IMG/VR virus record: IMGVR_UViG_3300003321_000937
Span: 2,940-40,204 of that record
Strand: one strand, 5' to 3'
Length of the DNA: 37,265 bases
From: a virus
Below are positions 1 through 7,059 of this stretch, piece after piece. A program made the position numbers and the translations under genes. How positions within the stretch are numbered: position 1 is the stretch's first letter; each line of letters begins with the position of its first letter. Under the pieces are notes generated by a model. It was not told where the DNA came from and did not search any database. It saw only the letters and a program-made list of their open reading frames with translations.

Positions 1-909
1 GTTGGAGATAGTTGGAAAATGCCATATCAGGTTTTTGAAACTAATACTGTTAGTGTTTTACACCAATTAGAAGCTATTAGAACTTCTAGTCTTAACACAA
101 GATATTATCAAGCTGGTTCGAGCGAAGAATTTGGAGATATTTTATATCAACCACAAGACGAGAAACATCCTTTACGTCCAAGGTCTCCTTATGGAGCTTC
201 TAAAGTATCAGCGCGTCAAATAGTTAAGGTTTATAGAGAAAGTTATCGTCTATACGCTGTTGTTGGATGGTTGTTTAATCATGAAAGTCATCGAAGAGGT
301 AGACAATTTGTTACGAGAAAAATTACTCAAGGAGTTGCTCGAATTTATCATTCTATCCAAGAACATAAAAAACTTGCCTCTCAAGATAGATACGACAGAG
401 TTAAAACGCCTTTAAAATTTGAGCCCATAGAACTAGGTAATTTAGAAGCAAAAAGAGATTGGAGTTACAGCCTAGATTTCATGGATGGGATTTGGAGAAT
501 GATGAACCAAGAACGTTATGATAATTCTTTATCTAATGGTATAGCTTATGAACCTGATACTTGGGGTTTTGTAGTAAATAACATTAAAGATTATATTCTA
601 GCTTCAGGAGAAACTCACAGTGTTAGAGATTTTATTTTAGCTGCTTTTAAAGCCGCCAATATTGAGATAATAGATACAAATCCAGAAAAAACTGCTCCAA
701 GTTCTAATGGTTCGCAAGTTAATTATACTTTAACTACTGGAGAGCCCGTTGTGGTAGTTAATTCAAAAAATTATAGACCTGCCGAAGTGGATATTCTTTT
801 AGGAAACGCAAACGAAGCGAGACAAAGATTGGGATGGAAACCTAAATTAAGTTTTAACGACTTAGTATCAAAAATGGTTTCCAACGACATTGCCTTGACT
901 CAAAAATAA
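1..909 (+). CDS. gmd: GDP-mannose 4,6-dehydratase, 5' end outside window
   Basis: Converts GDP-mannose to GDP-4-keto-6-deoxymannose, the entry step to GDP-fucose, rhamnose and perosamine sugars; an extended short-chain dehydrogenase. The frame is open to base 1 and reads VGDSWKMPYQVFETNT, which fits the middle of the family, so the ATG at 19 is an internal Met and the NAD-binding glycine motif lies upstream. Visible marks: the QAGSSEEFG segment (family QASTSELYG), the catalytic Tyr-x3-Lys in SPYGASK (Y58/K62 counted from the Met at 19), NHES followed by FVTRKIT, and the C-terminal RPAEVDILLGNA and LGWKPK. Compared with bacterial enzymes as I remember them, there are two insertions of roughly 20 residues, between TRKIT and KRDWSYSLDF and just after MMNQE. 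The -35 box of the next gene's promoter lies in its last codons. Probably supplies a nucleotide sugar to the glycosyltransferases at 10937-14025 or modifies host surface sugar. Family assignment is confident; the role is inferred. Confidence 0.92.
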   Translation, partial: VGDSWKMPYQVFETNTVSVLHQLEAIRTSSLNTRYYQAGSSEEFGDILYQPQDEKHPLRPRSPYGASKVSARQIVKVYRESYRLYAVVGWLFNHESHRRGRQFVTRKITQGVARIYHSIQEHKKLASQDRYDRVKTPLKFEPIELGNLEAKRDWSYSLDFMDGIWRMMNQERYDNSLSNGIAYEPDTWGFVVNNIKDYILASGETHSVRDFILAAFKAANIEIIDTNPEKTAPSSNGSQVNYTLTTGEPVVVVNSKNYRPAEVDILLGNANEARQRLGWKPKLSFNDLVSKMVSNDIALTQK

Positions 910-923
910 AAACTTGGTATTTT
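895..923 (+). promoter_or_regulatory. Promoter P1 of the recA-dnaB unit, leaderless
   Basis: The -35 TTGACT (895-900) and -10 TATTTT (918-923) are separated by 17 nt. The spacer holds AAAATAAAA two bases after the -35, exactly as in the three other promoters of this window. The -10 ends 7 nt before the ATG at 931, so transcription should begin at or next to the start codon. The -35 overlaps the end of gmd. Confidence 0.75.
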
Positions 924-930
924 GTCTTTT

Positions 931-1305
931 ATGACAAAAGCCAAGAAGTCTTCAATTTCTTCTAATAAGTTACCTGATGGGAAAACGAGGACTGCGATTA
1001 TTTGTTCTCTTCTACATAATCCCAAAAATTGCCGATGGGGTTTAGAAATGAAGATGTTAAATCGACTTCTTGCTGAATATAACGAACCCGATTTTTGGTT
1101 TTTTTTTGCCAAAACGCATAAATTCGAGACCTTAATTCATTTAATTACCCAAAAACAAATAATTTTTGCAAGTCATTTAGAATATATAAAACAAAAACGT
1201 CTAAGCCTTCCTACAAGTCCTAGCGTTGAACTGGCTCAAGAGAAAATAGGAGAAGACGTAATTATTCCTGAAAAACAAAAAACTTTGGCAGATTTTATAA
1301 AATAA
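931..1305 (+). CDS. Unknown protein heading the recombination/replication unit
   Basis: A 124-residue basic protein that I do not recognise. The ATG at 931 is chosen over an in-frame TTG at 922 because the TTG lies in the predicted -10/start-site region, whereas 931 falls where transcription should start. The N-terminus is Lys/Ser-rich and probably disordered. The middle has a WGLEMKMLNRLL helix and an aromatic EPDFWFFF stretch. The extreme C-terminus is QKTLADFIK, resembling a Q-x2-L-x2-F sliding-clamp-binding peptide. It is four bases upstream of the RecA-like gene and co-transcribed with helicase and primase genes, so a replication or recombination accessory role (loader, mediator, clamp-tethered factor) is plausible but unproven. 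Confidence 0.7.
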   Translation: MTKAKKSSISSNKLPDGKTRTAIICSLLHNPKNCRWGLEMKMLNRLLAEYNEPDFWFFFAKTHKFETLIHLITQKQIIFASHLEYIKQKRLSLPTSPSVELAQEKIGEDVIIPEKQKTLADFIK

Positions 1306-1309
1306 ACAT

Positions 1310-2518
1310 ATGGCAAAACAAAAAGCAGCAGAAGAAGTTCAAGAAGCTCCGAAAGTTAATTCTAAGGAGCAAGTTAAAAGTATAGTTACAGCTAAAGAAA
1401 ACAAAGAAAAAAGCGAATACGGTAAAGAAAGCGTAAAATGGAAGATTTCTACTGGTAGTCTTATTTTGGATGGATATGTAGGGGGCGGTTTAACTCCTTC
1501 ATTATTGCGTATTTGTGGACATAACAATGAAGGTAAAACTCCTATGACTCTGGAGATAATGAGGCAATTTTTAAATACTGTTCCTAACAGTAAAGGATTT
1601 TGGTTGTTAGCCGAAGGTAGAGGACTTACAGAAGAAAATGTTCAAAGATGTGGCCTAAAATTTGTTTATAAAGCAGAAGAATGGGACGTTGGAACAGTTT
1701 TCGTTTTAGAGAGTAATAATTTTGAGCTATTTATCAGTATAGTCAAAACACTTGTTAAAAATAATATTGAAAAACATTGTTATTGCTTTGTTATTGATTC
1801 TTTAGATGGTCTTATATTGTCAGCAGATGCTGATAAAGAAATTTCTGACAATAATATGGTTGCTGGCGTTCCTCGTATCAGTAAGAAAATGATGCAAAGC
1901 CTCAGTATAGGCATGTTCAAGTATGGACACTTAATGATTCTTATTAGTCAGGTTACAGCAACTATCGATAAAGTAGTTAATGGACGCACTATTAAAGGGC
2001 CGCCTAGAGGCGGCGATTTTTCAGGAGGTAATAGCCTTTTACATGGAGCAGATTGGATTTTTGAAATTTCTCATACCAGTAGATATGATTACTATTACGA
2101 TACTCCAGATGAAAAATGGGCTGCTGATGCTAACCCAATTGGAAAAAAAGTCTACGTTACGTTACAAAAATCAGCTTTAGAGAAAAGCAGAACTCATGAC
2201 GTAGAATATCCTATTAAATTTGGCCGCAAACCATGCGGAGTTTGGATAGAAAGAGAAATAGTACAAAAGCTAATGGGAGATAATACTTGGGAGCCAAATG
2301 TTGAACCTTTATTGATAATAAAAGGAACATGGCTTTCTTTTCATCCTGAATTATTTAAGGAAATGCAAGCTTTGGTTCCTGACGCTAAAGAACAGATTCA
2401 AGGAGAAGCTAAAATGACTCGATACCTTGAACAAAATCCACAAATAACAGATTTATTATATAAGAAGATATTAAATCTTGAGTTATCTAAGAAAAAGAAT
2501 GAGACTACTGGACCTTAG
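1310..2518 (+). CDS. recA: RecA-like strand-exchange ATPase
   Basis: A 402-residue RecA/UvsX-type recombinase expected to form filaments on ssDNA for recombination-dependent replication and repair. After a charged N-terminal stretch of about 40 residues comes KISTGSLILDGYVGGG, matching RecA's STGSLSLDIALGAGG. The P-loop is GHNNEGKT (residues 70-77), followed by Pro instead of the usual Thr. The glutamate of LLAEGRGL (E102) sits where RecA's catalytic Glu lies. Walker B is CFVIDSLDGL (around D163), followed by LILISQVTATID and a glycine-rich loop (GPPRGGDFSGG) in the DNA-binding L2 position. The gene ends in TAG and its last 20 bases overlap the next gene, implying translational coupling. The family is confident; strand-exchange activity is inferred. 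Confidence 0.88.
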   Translation: MAKQKAAEEVQEAPKVNSKEQVKSIVTAKENKEKSEYGKESVKWKISTGSLILDGYVGGGLTPSLLRICGHNNEGKTPMTLEIMRQFLNTVPNSKGFWLLAEGRGLTEENVQRCGLKFVYKAEEWDVGTVFVLESNNFELFISIVKTLVKNNIEKHCYCFVIDSLDGLILSADADKEISDNNMVAGVPRISKKMMQSLSIGMFKYGHLMILISQVTATIDKVVNGRTIKGPPRGGDFSGGNSLLHGADWIFEISHTSRYDYYYDTPDEKWAADANPIGKKVYVTLQKSALEKSRTHDVEYPIKFGRKPCGVWIEREIVQKLMGDNTWEPNVEPLLIIKGTWLSFHPELFKEMQALVPDAKEQIQGEAKMTRYLEQNPQITDLLYKKILNLELSKKKNETTGP

Positions 2519-2903
2519 AGGACGATTAGTTAATAGAAATGTTACTCGCTTTCTTATCGATTGGGATAAGAAATCAAGGTCAAAGTTTCAATTCCGAGTT
2601 AAGCAGTTATTAAAACCTATTTGGTTTTCTCATATAGTTTTTGAGGAATTTCCGGTTTTTGGTTCTCTATTAAAGATAGACTTTTATAACGCAACAAAGA
2701 AAATAGCCTTAGAAGCTAATGGAATACAGCATGAAAAATTCAATAAGTTTTTTCATAATGATACTCCGACTCAATGGGTAAATAGTTTAAGAAGAGACAT
2801 GCAGAAACATGAATGGTGCGAAAAAAACGACATTAGACTTATCGAAATAATAGAAACTGACCTACGTGATTTAAAACAAGATTTTTACGATAGAATATTA
2901 TAA
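2499..2903 (+). CDS. Small Vsr/DUF559-like PD-(D/E)XK endonuclease
   Basis: A 134-residue nuclease of the Vsr-like branch of the restriction-endonuclease fold. The ATG at 2499 is chosen over the TTG at 2478; it overlaps the end of recA by 20 nt. Visible core: VFEEFPVFGS (N-terminal acidic residue), LKIDFYN (D61), LEANGIQH (E72, with the N-G-x-Q-H pattern of this branch replacing a classical E-x-K), then SLRRDMQKHEWCEKN, where basic and aromatic residues follow as in the family, and IRLIEI as the closing strand. Its place between recA and dnaB suggests a role in replication or recombination, such as branch or mismatch cleavage. A homing endonuclease is also possible, but the tight overlaps on both sides (its TAA shares a base with the next ATG) argue for an integrated gene. 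Fold fairly sure, substrate unknown. Confidence 0.72.
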   Translation: MRLLDLRGRLVNRNVTRFLIDWDKKSRSKFQFRVKQLLKPIWFSHIVFEEFPVFGSLLKIDFYNATKKIALEANGIQHEKFNKFFHNDTPTQWVNSLRRDMQKHEWCEKNDIRLIEIIETDLRDLKQDFYDRIL

Positions 2904-4399
2904 TGCCTATTTACAGTTTAGAAGTTGAATCTCATGTATTAGCTGGACTTATTAGACATCCAACTGTCTATCCAGAATTGGCACCTATTATTAATGAAAA
3001 AGATTTTCATGATGATATTCATAGTACTATTTTCCTCATCATTAGGTCTTGTGCTGATAAAAATGAAAGATGGGATAAAGTATTGCTCGCTCAAAAAATT
3101 CAAAATCTTGGTATTACTTTTAAAAATGAAATTAATATTTTCGAATATATTGATAGCTTATCCTTTAAACCTATTACCCTTCAAGGAACAATAGACGCGG
3201 CCAGAGAACTTAAAAAAGTAAGAGTAAGACGCGAATTAGAATTTACAGCTATTGCAATACAAGACTTCGTTAGGAAGAATGGTAATCTACCTTTGGATGA
3301 CATAGTAGGTGGCGTTGATGCTATTTATGGAGAAAAAATTTCTGTCTATGAACCAGATGATAAACCTCAAAACTTATTTGAAGGAATAAACGATATGGTC
3401 GAAGAAAGAGGTAACAATCCAGTAGAAGAAACAGGATTAAAAACTCATTTCGATGAATTTAATCGCCTTTACGGTGGCCTTAAACCTCAAAATATTTATG
3501 CTTTTGCTAGTCGTCCCGGAGAAGGAAAATCTACTTTATTAGAAGACCTTTGTTTAAATACTTGTATAATTAATGATACAAAAGGGTTTGTATGTGATAC
3601 AGAAATGTCTACTAAAGACATTCGATGGAGAACAGCTGCGGCTCGTTCTGGTGTTCCTCAGTGGTATATAGAAACTGGTAACTGGCGTAAAAATGCAGAG
3701 TTGATGGAGAAATTTCGTAAGTCAAAAGAAAAAAATGAAGAATATGCTCAGAAGAAATATATTTATCATTATGCAGTTGCTGATAAAAATCTAGACCAAG
3801 TTATTTCTATAATTCGTCGTTGGCACAAAGCTAATATTAAACAAGGCCAAGTATCAATTGTTGTTTACGATTATCTTAAACTAACAATAGGAGAAAATGT
3901 AGAAAAGAATTGGGCAGAATATCAAGTTTTAGGAGAGAAAATTAACAGACTTAAGAGATTAGCTGAGGAACTTAATATAATTATTCTAACGGCGATTCAG
4001 TTAAATCGAAGTGGCGAAAATAGAAACAAACAAGGAAATCAAGTAGTAGATGATTCAACAGCTTTAGCTATATCAGATAGATTACAATGGATTGCTTCCT
4101 TTGTAGGTATTTTTAGAAGAAAGACCGTAGATGAGATTAATTTAGATGGGGACAATTACGGAACTCATAAACTTATTATCCTTAAAACTCGTTTCCAAGG
4201 AAGGGACGCACCGGGGCATCATGATTTAGTTAAAAGACAAATGCCTGATGGGGAAGTAAGATTTGTCATTAATTATATTAATTTTAAAGTAGATAACTTT
4301 GTTGTTACGGAATTGGGTTCTTTAAGGTCAATGATAAAACAAAAATATAGTTCTACGGTCCCCGCAGATAAGAACCTAGACCATGTACCAACACTTTAA
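2903..4399 (+). CDS. dnaB: Replicative DNA helicase, DnaB family
   Basis: A 498-residue hexameric 5'-3' helicase that unwinds the fork and recruits primase. The N-terminal domain (residues 1-110; begins YSLEVESHVLAGLI) matches DnaB's helical collar. A linker region precedes the RecA-like motor: GLKTHFDEFNRLYGGLKPQNIYA leads to the P-loop SRPGEGKST (K209). H2 is CDTEMS, Walker B is IVVYDYLKL (D323), and H4 is ILTAIQLNRS. Length is typical for the family (about 450-500). The start shares one base with the preceding stop (TAATG), and the 3' end overlaps the primase start by 17 nt, so helicase and primase are made in coupled fashion. Confidence 0.93.
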   Translation: MPIYSLEVESHVLAGLIRHPTVYPELAPIINEKDFHDDIHSTIFLIIRSCADKNERWDKVLLAQKIQNLGITFKNEINIFEYIDSLSFKPITLQGTIDAARELKKVRVRRELEFTAIAIQDFVRKNGNLPLDDIVGGVDAIYGEKISVYEPDDKPQNLFEGINDMVEERGNNPVEETGLKTHFDEFNRLYGGLKPQNIYAFASRPGEGKSTLLEDLCLNTCIINDTKGFVCDTEMSTKDIRWRTAAARSGVPQWYIETGNWRKNAELMEKFRKSKEKNEEYAQKKYIYHYAVADKNLDQVISIIRRWHKANIKQGQVSIVVYDYLKLTIGENVEKNWAEYQVLGEKINRLKRLAEELNIIILTAIQLNRSGENRNKQGNQVVDDSTALAISDRLQWIASFVGIFRRKTVDEINLDGDNYGTHKLIILKTRFQGRDAPGHHDLVKRQMPDGEVRFVINYINFKVDNFVVTELGSLRSMIKQKYSSTVPADKNLDHVPTL

Positions 4400-5315
4400 T
4401 ATTAGAGAACTCTTAGAAGACCTTGGTTATACTCAATTAACCGAGCTTCCTAAGGAATATAGGACTTCTGCTTTATATAGAAGCGGAGACAACAAAAGTG
4501 CTCTTTCTATAAAAAAGGATACGGGTTTTTGGATAGATTACGTTCTAGGAATGAGCGGGACTTTTCCCGAATTAGTAAAATTAACACTTAAACTTGAGTC
4601 TGTAGATGAAGCCCAACAATGGTTAAAGGGTAAAAATGTAAACTTTACTGTTCAAGCCCAAAAGCCTATTAAACAAGTTGCTGCTCCTAAGGTTTATAAT
4701 AATGATTTATTAATCAAACTTCATAAAGATTATGTTTATTGGATAAATCGCGGTATTAGTAAGTCTGTTCTAGAGAAATTTAAAGGAGGAATGGTATATG
4801 CAGGTAAAATGGCAGGACGTTTTGTTTTCCCTATTTTCAACGGGAAAAAACAAATCGTAGGATTTACCGGCAGAGATACTTATAATAATTCAAACAGACC
4901 TAAATGGAAACATATTGGTAGTACTAGTGATTGGGTTTATCCAGCTCATTTGAATGTTAAAATAATCCAAGAAAAGAAAACTGTTATCCTCGTAGAAAGC
5001 ATAGGAGATTGTTTGGCTTTATATAACATGGGAATTGATTATTCTTTGGTAACTTTCGGTTTAAACTTAAGTTCTGCAATTATTAATTTTCTTATTAAGA
5101 CAGATGTTAGATGTATTATCATAGCTTTAAATAATGACGGTTCTTTAACAAGCCCCGGAAACAAAGCTGCCTTAAAAATGAAAGAAAAATTATCTCATTA
5201 TTTTGATGCCGACAAAATAGAAATAGCATTGCCAGACAAAAAAGATTTTGGAGAAATGACAGTAGAAGAAATTAAGTTATGGAACAGCAAAAGACCTTGT
5301 CAGCCTCTAGTATAA
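4383..5315 (+). CDS. dnaG: DnaG-type primase with TOPRIM domain, no zinc ligands
   Basis: A 310-residue protein predicted to make RNA primers at the fork together with DnaB. Residues 1-75 align in pattern with the DnaG zinc-ribbon domain (ALYRSGDNKSALSIKKDTGF, then WIDYVLGMSGTFPELVKL, like the family's CPFHNEKTPSF and FGCGASGNVIDFL), but none of the Cys/His ligands is present. Residues about 110-190 form the RNA-polymerase N-lobe (INRGISKSVLEKFKGG, GRFVFPIFNGKKQIVGFTGR). The TOPRIM core carries ILVESIGDCLALY (E205) and IIALNNDGS, where the first Asp of the usual D-x-D is Asn (N250, D252). It lacks a long C-terminal helicase-interaction domain. Overlaps dnaB by 17 nt and the next gene by 37 nt. 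The family is fairly sure; activity with these substitutions is not proven. Confidence 0.85.
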   Translation: MYQHFNIRELLEDLGYTQLTELPKEYRTSALYRSGDNKSALSIKKDTGFWIDYVLGMSGTFPELVKLTLKLESVDEAQQWLKGKNVNFTVQAQKPIKQVAAPKVYNNDLLIKLHKDYVYWINRGISKSVLEKFKGGMVYAGKMAGRFVFPIFNGKKQIVGFTGRDTYNNSNRPKWKHIGSTSDWVYPAHLNVKIIQEKKTVILVESIGDCLALYNMGIDYSLVTFGLNLSSAIINFLIKTDVRCIIIALNNDGSLTSPGNKAALKMKEKLSHYFDADKIEIALPDKKDFGEMTVEEIKLWNSKRPCQPLV

Positions 5316-6226
5316 AAGCGCTTGAGAGTTGCTCTTGGCTTTACTGGGCTCAATATGAGCAAAAAATTCCTCAGAGAGTTAACGAAGGGGCGCAGAGAGG
5401 AACTATTGCTCATTTAATATTTGAATTGCTTTTACTTCCAAAACACAAGAAACATTTCGATTTGATTATTAATTCCGGCTCTATCGAAGGAAGTCCGGCA
5501 GTAAAAAGATTAGTTTTAAAACATCTTAGAAAGGAAAAAATCTTAAAAATAGACAACTATAAATTGATGGACAATATGATTTTAGTAGGGCTTAGAAGTA
5601 ATTTTTTTGGAGAAAAACATTTAGGAGCAACTGTAAGTAATCCAGAATTCCGTTTTGAGTTAGAAAACCAATCTCCCTTGTATAAGGTAAGGGGATACAT
5701 TGATAAATTTATTACCTATCCAAATGGAAAAATTAAAATTGTTGATTATAAATCAAGTAAGTCTAAGTTTTCTGGAGACGAATTAGAAGCTAATATTCAA
5801 TCATTTGTTTATTCGTTAGTTGGTTATAAATTACTGAAAGCAAAGGAAGTAGTAGCTGAATTTATTTTTTTAAGATATTCGAAGCAGCCGTTACAACAAG
5901 TCCGTCCTACTAAGGAACAATTATCTGGGTTTGAACATTATTTAGCTTATTTGTATTCTCTAATTTTGCAATTTAATAAAAATTTAGCCCAAAATAATTT
6001 AGCGATTAATAACTCTAAAAATCGTTGGCTTTGTAAAACTGGAAGTTGGGTCTGCCCTTACCTTAATAGTTTTAAATATTATGCCTTATTTAACGAAAAT
6101 GGTACTATTGCTCGAACAGCAATGATGAAGGAAAATTTAAAAAAAGAAACAGGTCAGATATTAAAAGAAATGTGGTACGAAGGCTGTCCGGGATGGAAAA
6201 ACAATAAAATTCCCACAAAACTTTAA
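5279..6226 (+). CDS. Cas4/RecB-like PD-(D/E)XK nuclease
   Basis: A 315-residue exonuclease-type protein of the RecB/AddB/Cas4 branch. Motifs in order: C18 in ESCSWLYW; the family histidine H45 in GTIAHLIFE; D142 in YKVRGYIDKF; D156-x-K158 in KIKIVDYKSS; Q174-x3-Y178 in ANIQSFVYSL (the RecB Q-x3-Y motif). C-terminal C252 and C259 in WLCKTGSWVC, with N-terminal C18, recall the four-cysteine iron-sulphur staple of Cas4/AddB, but the usual final Cys is Tyr/Phe here unless C303 serves. It probably processes DNA ends for the RecA or annealing pathway encoded nearby. No Cas1/Cas2 or CRISPR is present, so Cas4 adaptation is unlikely. Starts inside the primase gene (37-nt overlap) and ends just before promoter P2. 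Confidence 0.85.
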   Translation: MEQQKTLSASSIKALESCSWLYWAQYEQKIPQRVNEGAQRGTIAHLIFELLLLPKHKKHFDLIINSGSIEGSPAVKRLVLKHLRKEKILKIDNYKLMDNMILVGLRSNFFGEKHLGATVSNPEFRFELENQSPLYKVRGYIDKFITYPNGKIKIVDYKSSKSKFSGDELEANIQSFVYSLVGYKLLKAKEVVAEFIFLRYSKQPLQQVRPTKEQLSGFEHYLAYLYSLILQFNKNLAQNNLAINNSKNRWLCKTGSWVCPYLNSFKYYALFNENGTIARTAMMKENLKKETGQILKEMWYEGCPGWKNNKIPTKL

Positions 6227-6230
6227 TAAG

Positions 6231-6259
6231 TTGACTCGAAAATAAAAAATCCATATCTT
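6231..6259 (+). promoter_or_regulatory. Promoter P2 of the split DNA polymerase unit, leaderless
   Basis: TTGACT (6231-6236), a 17-nt spacer with AAAATAAAA two bases after the -35, and TATCTT (6254-6259). The ATG at 6265 follows after only 5 nt, so the transcript should have no leader. Read as TATCTTTG, the -10 also fits the Bacteroidota TAnnTTTG box. Confidence 0.75.
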
Positions 6260-6264
6260 TGATT

Positions 6265-7059
6265 ATGAACGTTTTGCCTCTTTTTAAGAGTCAATATAGC
6301 TTAGGGAAATCCATTCTCACGCTTGCGAATACAGAAAAAGAAAAAGACAAATTAGACCCTCTTTACCCTATTAGTATTTTTGATATAGCTGAAAAATACA
6401 AGCTAGAGAAGATAGTTTTAGTGGACGAGTCTATTAGTGGTTTTTTAGAAGCTCAACAGACAGCAAAGAAACGAAAAATAGACTTTATATATGGTTTATT
6501 GCTTCGCTGCATGGAGAATATTGAATCAAAAAATGAAGCCTCTCTTAAAACTATATCGAAAGTTATTGTTTTTATTAAAAATACTCAAGGTTATAAAGAC
6601 TTGATAAAAATTAGTTCTTTAGCGTCAAAACAAGGATTTTATTATAAACCTAATATAGACTTCCATCATTTAAAAAAAATGTGGACAGAAAATCTTTTAT
6701 TAGCTATTCCCTTTTACGATAGTTTCCTTGCTAGGAATACTTTAGAGGGTTATCGTTGTGTGCCTAATTTTTCTTTTACTAAACCTATTTTCTTTATAGA
6801 GAATAGTGGTTTACCATTTGACCCTCTTTTACAGGCTAAAGTGACTGATTATGTTTCAACTATCGGAGCCGAAATTCTGCCAAGTAGGTCAATATATTAT
6901 TTTAAGAAAGACGACTTCTTGGCTTATTTAACATTTAGATGTATCCACGAACGAACTTCGCTTGAAAAACCACAACTTGACCATTGTTCCAGTGATTATT
7001 TTAGTTTTGAGACTTGGGAAGAGCAAAATAATAATCCTAAAGGAGTAGTTTGTGTTTGA
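6265..7059 (+). CDS. Degenerate PHP domain of DNA polymerase III alpha, separate subunit
   Basis: A 264-residue protein equivalent to the N-terminal PHP domain of DnaE. The start is ATG 6265, not the TTG at 6259, which lies in the -10 box. Matching family order: LPLFKSQYSLGKS for DnaE's LHVHTEYSLLDG; IVLVDESISGFLEAQQTAKKR for ALTDHGNMYGAVEFYKAAKKA; IDFIYGLLL for IKPIIGCEV; ENLLLAIPFYDS; and near the end CIHERTSL plus HCSSDYFSFETWEE for CIQTGKTL and RFSSDEFYLKSPEE. Metal-binding histidines of the family (H-x-H, T-D-H, G-x-E) are replaced (LFK, VDE, GLL), so phosphoesterase activity is unlikely; the domain probably scaffolds the polymerase core encoded two genes downstream. Overlaps the exonuclease gene by 8 nt. 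Confidence 0.8.
   Translation: MNVLPLFKSQYSLGKSILTLANTEKEKDKLDPLYPISIFDIAEKYKLEKIVLVDESISGFLEAQQTAKKRKIDFIYGLLLRCMENIESKNEASLKTISKVIVFIKNTQGYKDLIKISSLASKQGFYYKPNIDFHHLKKMWTENLLLAIPFYDSFLARNTLEGYRCVPNFSFTKPIFFIENSGLPFDPLLQAKVTDYVSTIGAEILPSRSIYYFKKDDFLAYLTFRCIHERTSLEKPQLDHCSSDYFSFETWEEQNNNPKGVVCV
7041..7045 (+). promoter_or_regulatory. Shine-Dalgarno site for the GTG-started exonuclease gene
   Basis: AGGAG lies 6 nt before the GTG at 7052 and decides that start. It is the only clear Shine-Dalgarno sequence I found at a gene start in the plus-strand half, and it serves a non-ATG codon inside the end of the preceding gene. Confidence 0.6.

Noticed and set aside
19-21. ATG at 19 as the true start of gmd
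   Set aside because: The frame is open to base 1 and the six codons before it encode VGDSWK, which fits the family interior; the gene is truncated by the window edge.
922-924. TTG as start of the unknown 124-residue protein
   Set aside because: It overlaps the -10 box of promoter P1; the ATG at 931 fits the expected transcription start.
5279-6226. Cas4 as sign of a phage CRISPR system
   Set aside because: No repeats, Cas1/Cas2 or other cas genes in the window; the nuclease fits a recombination exonuclease.
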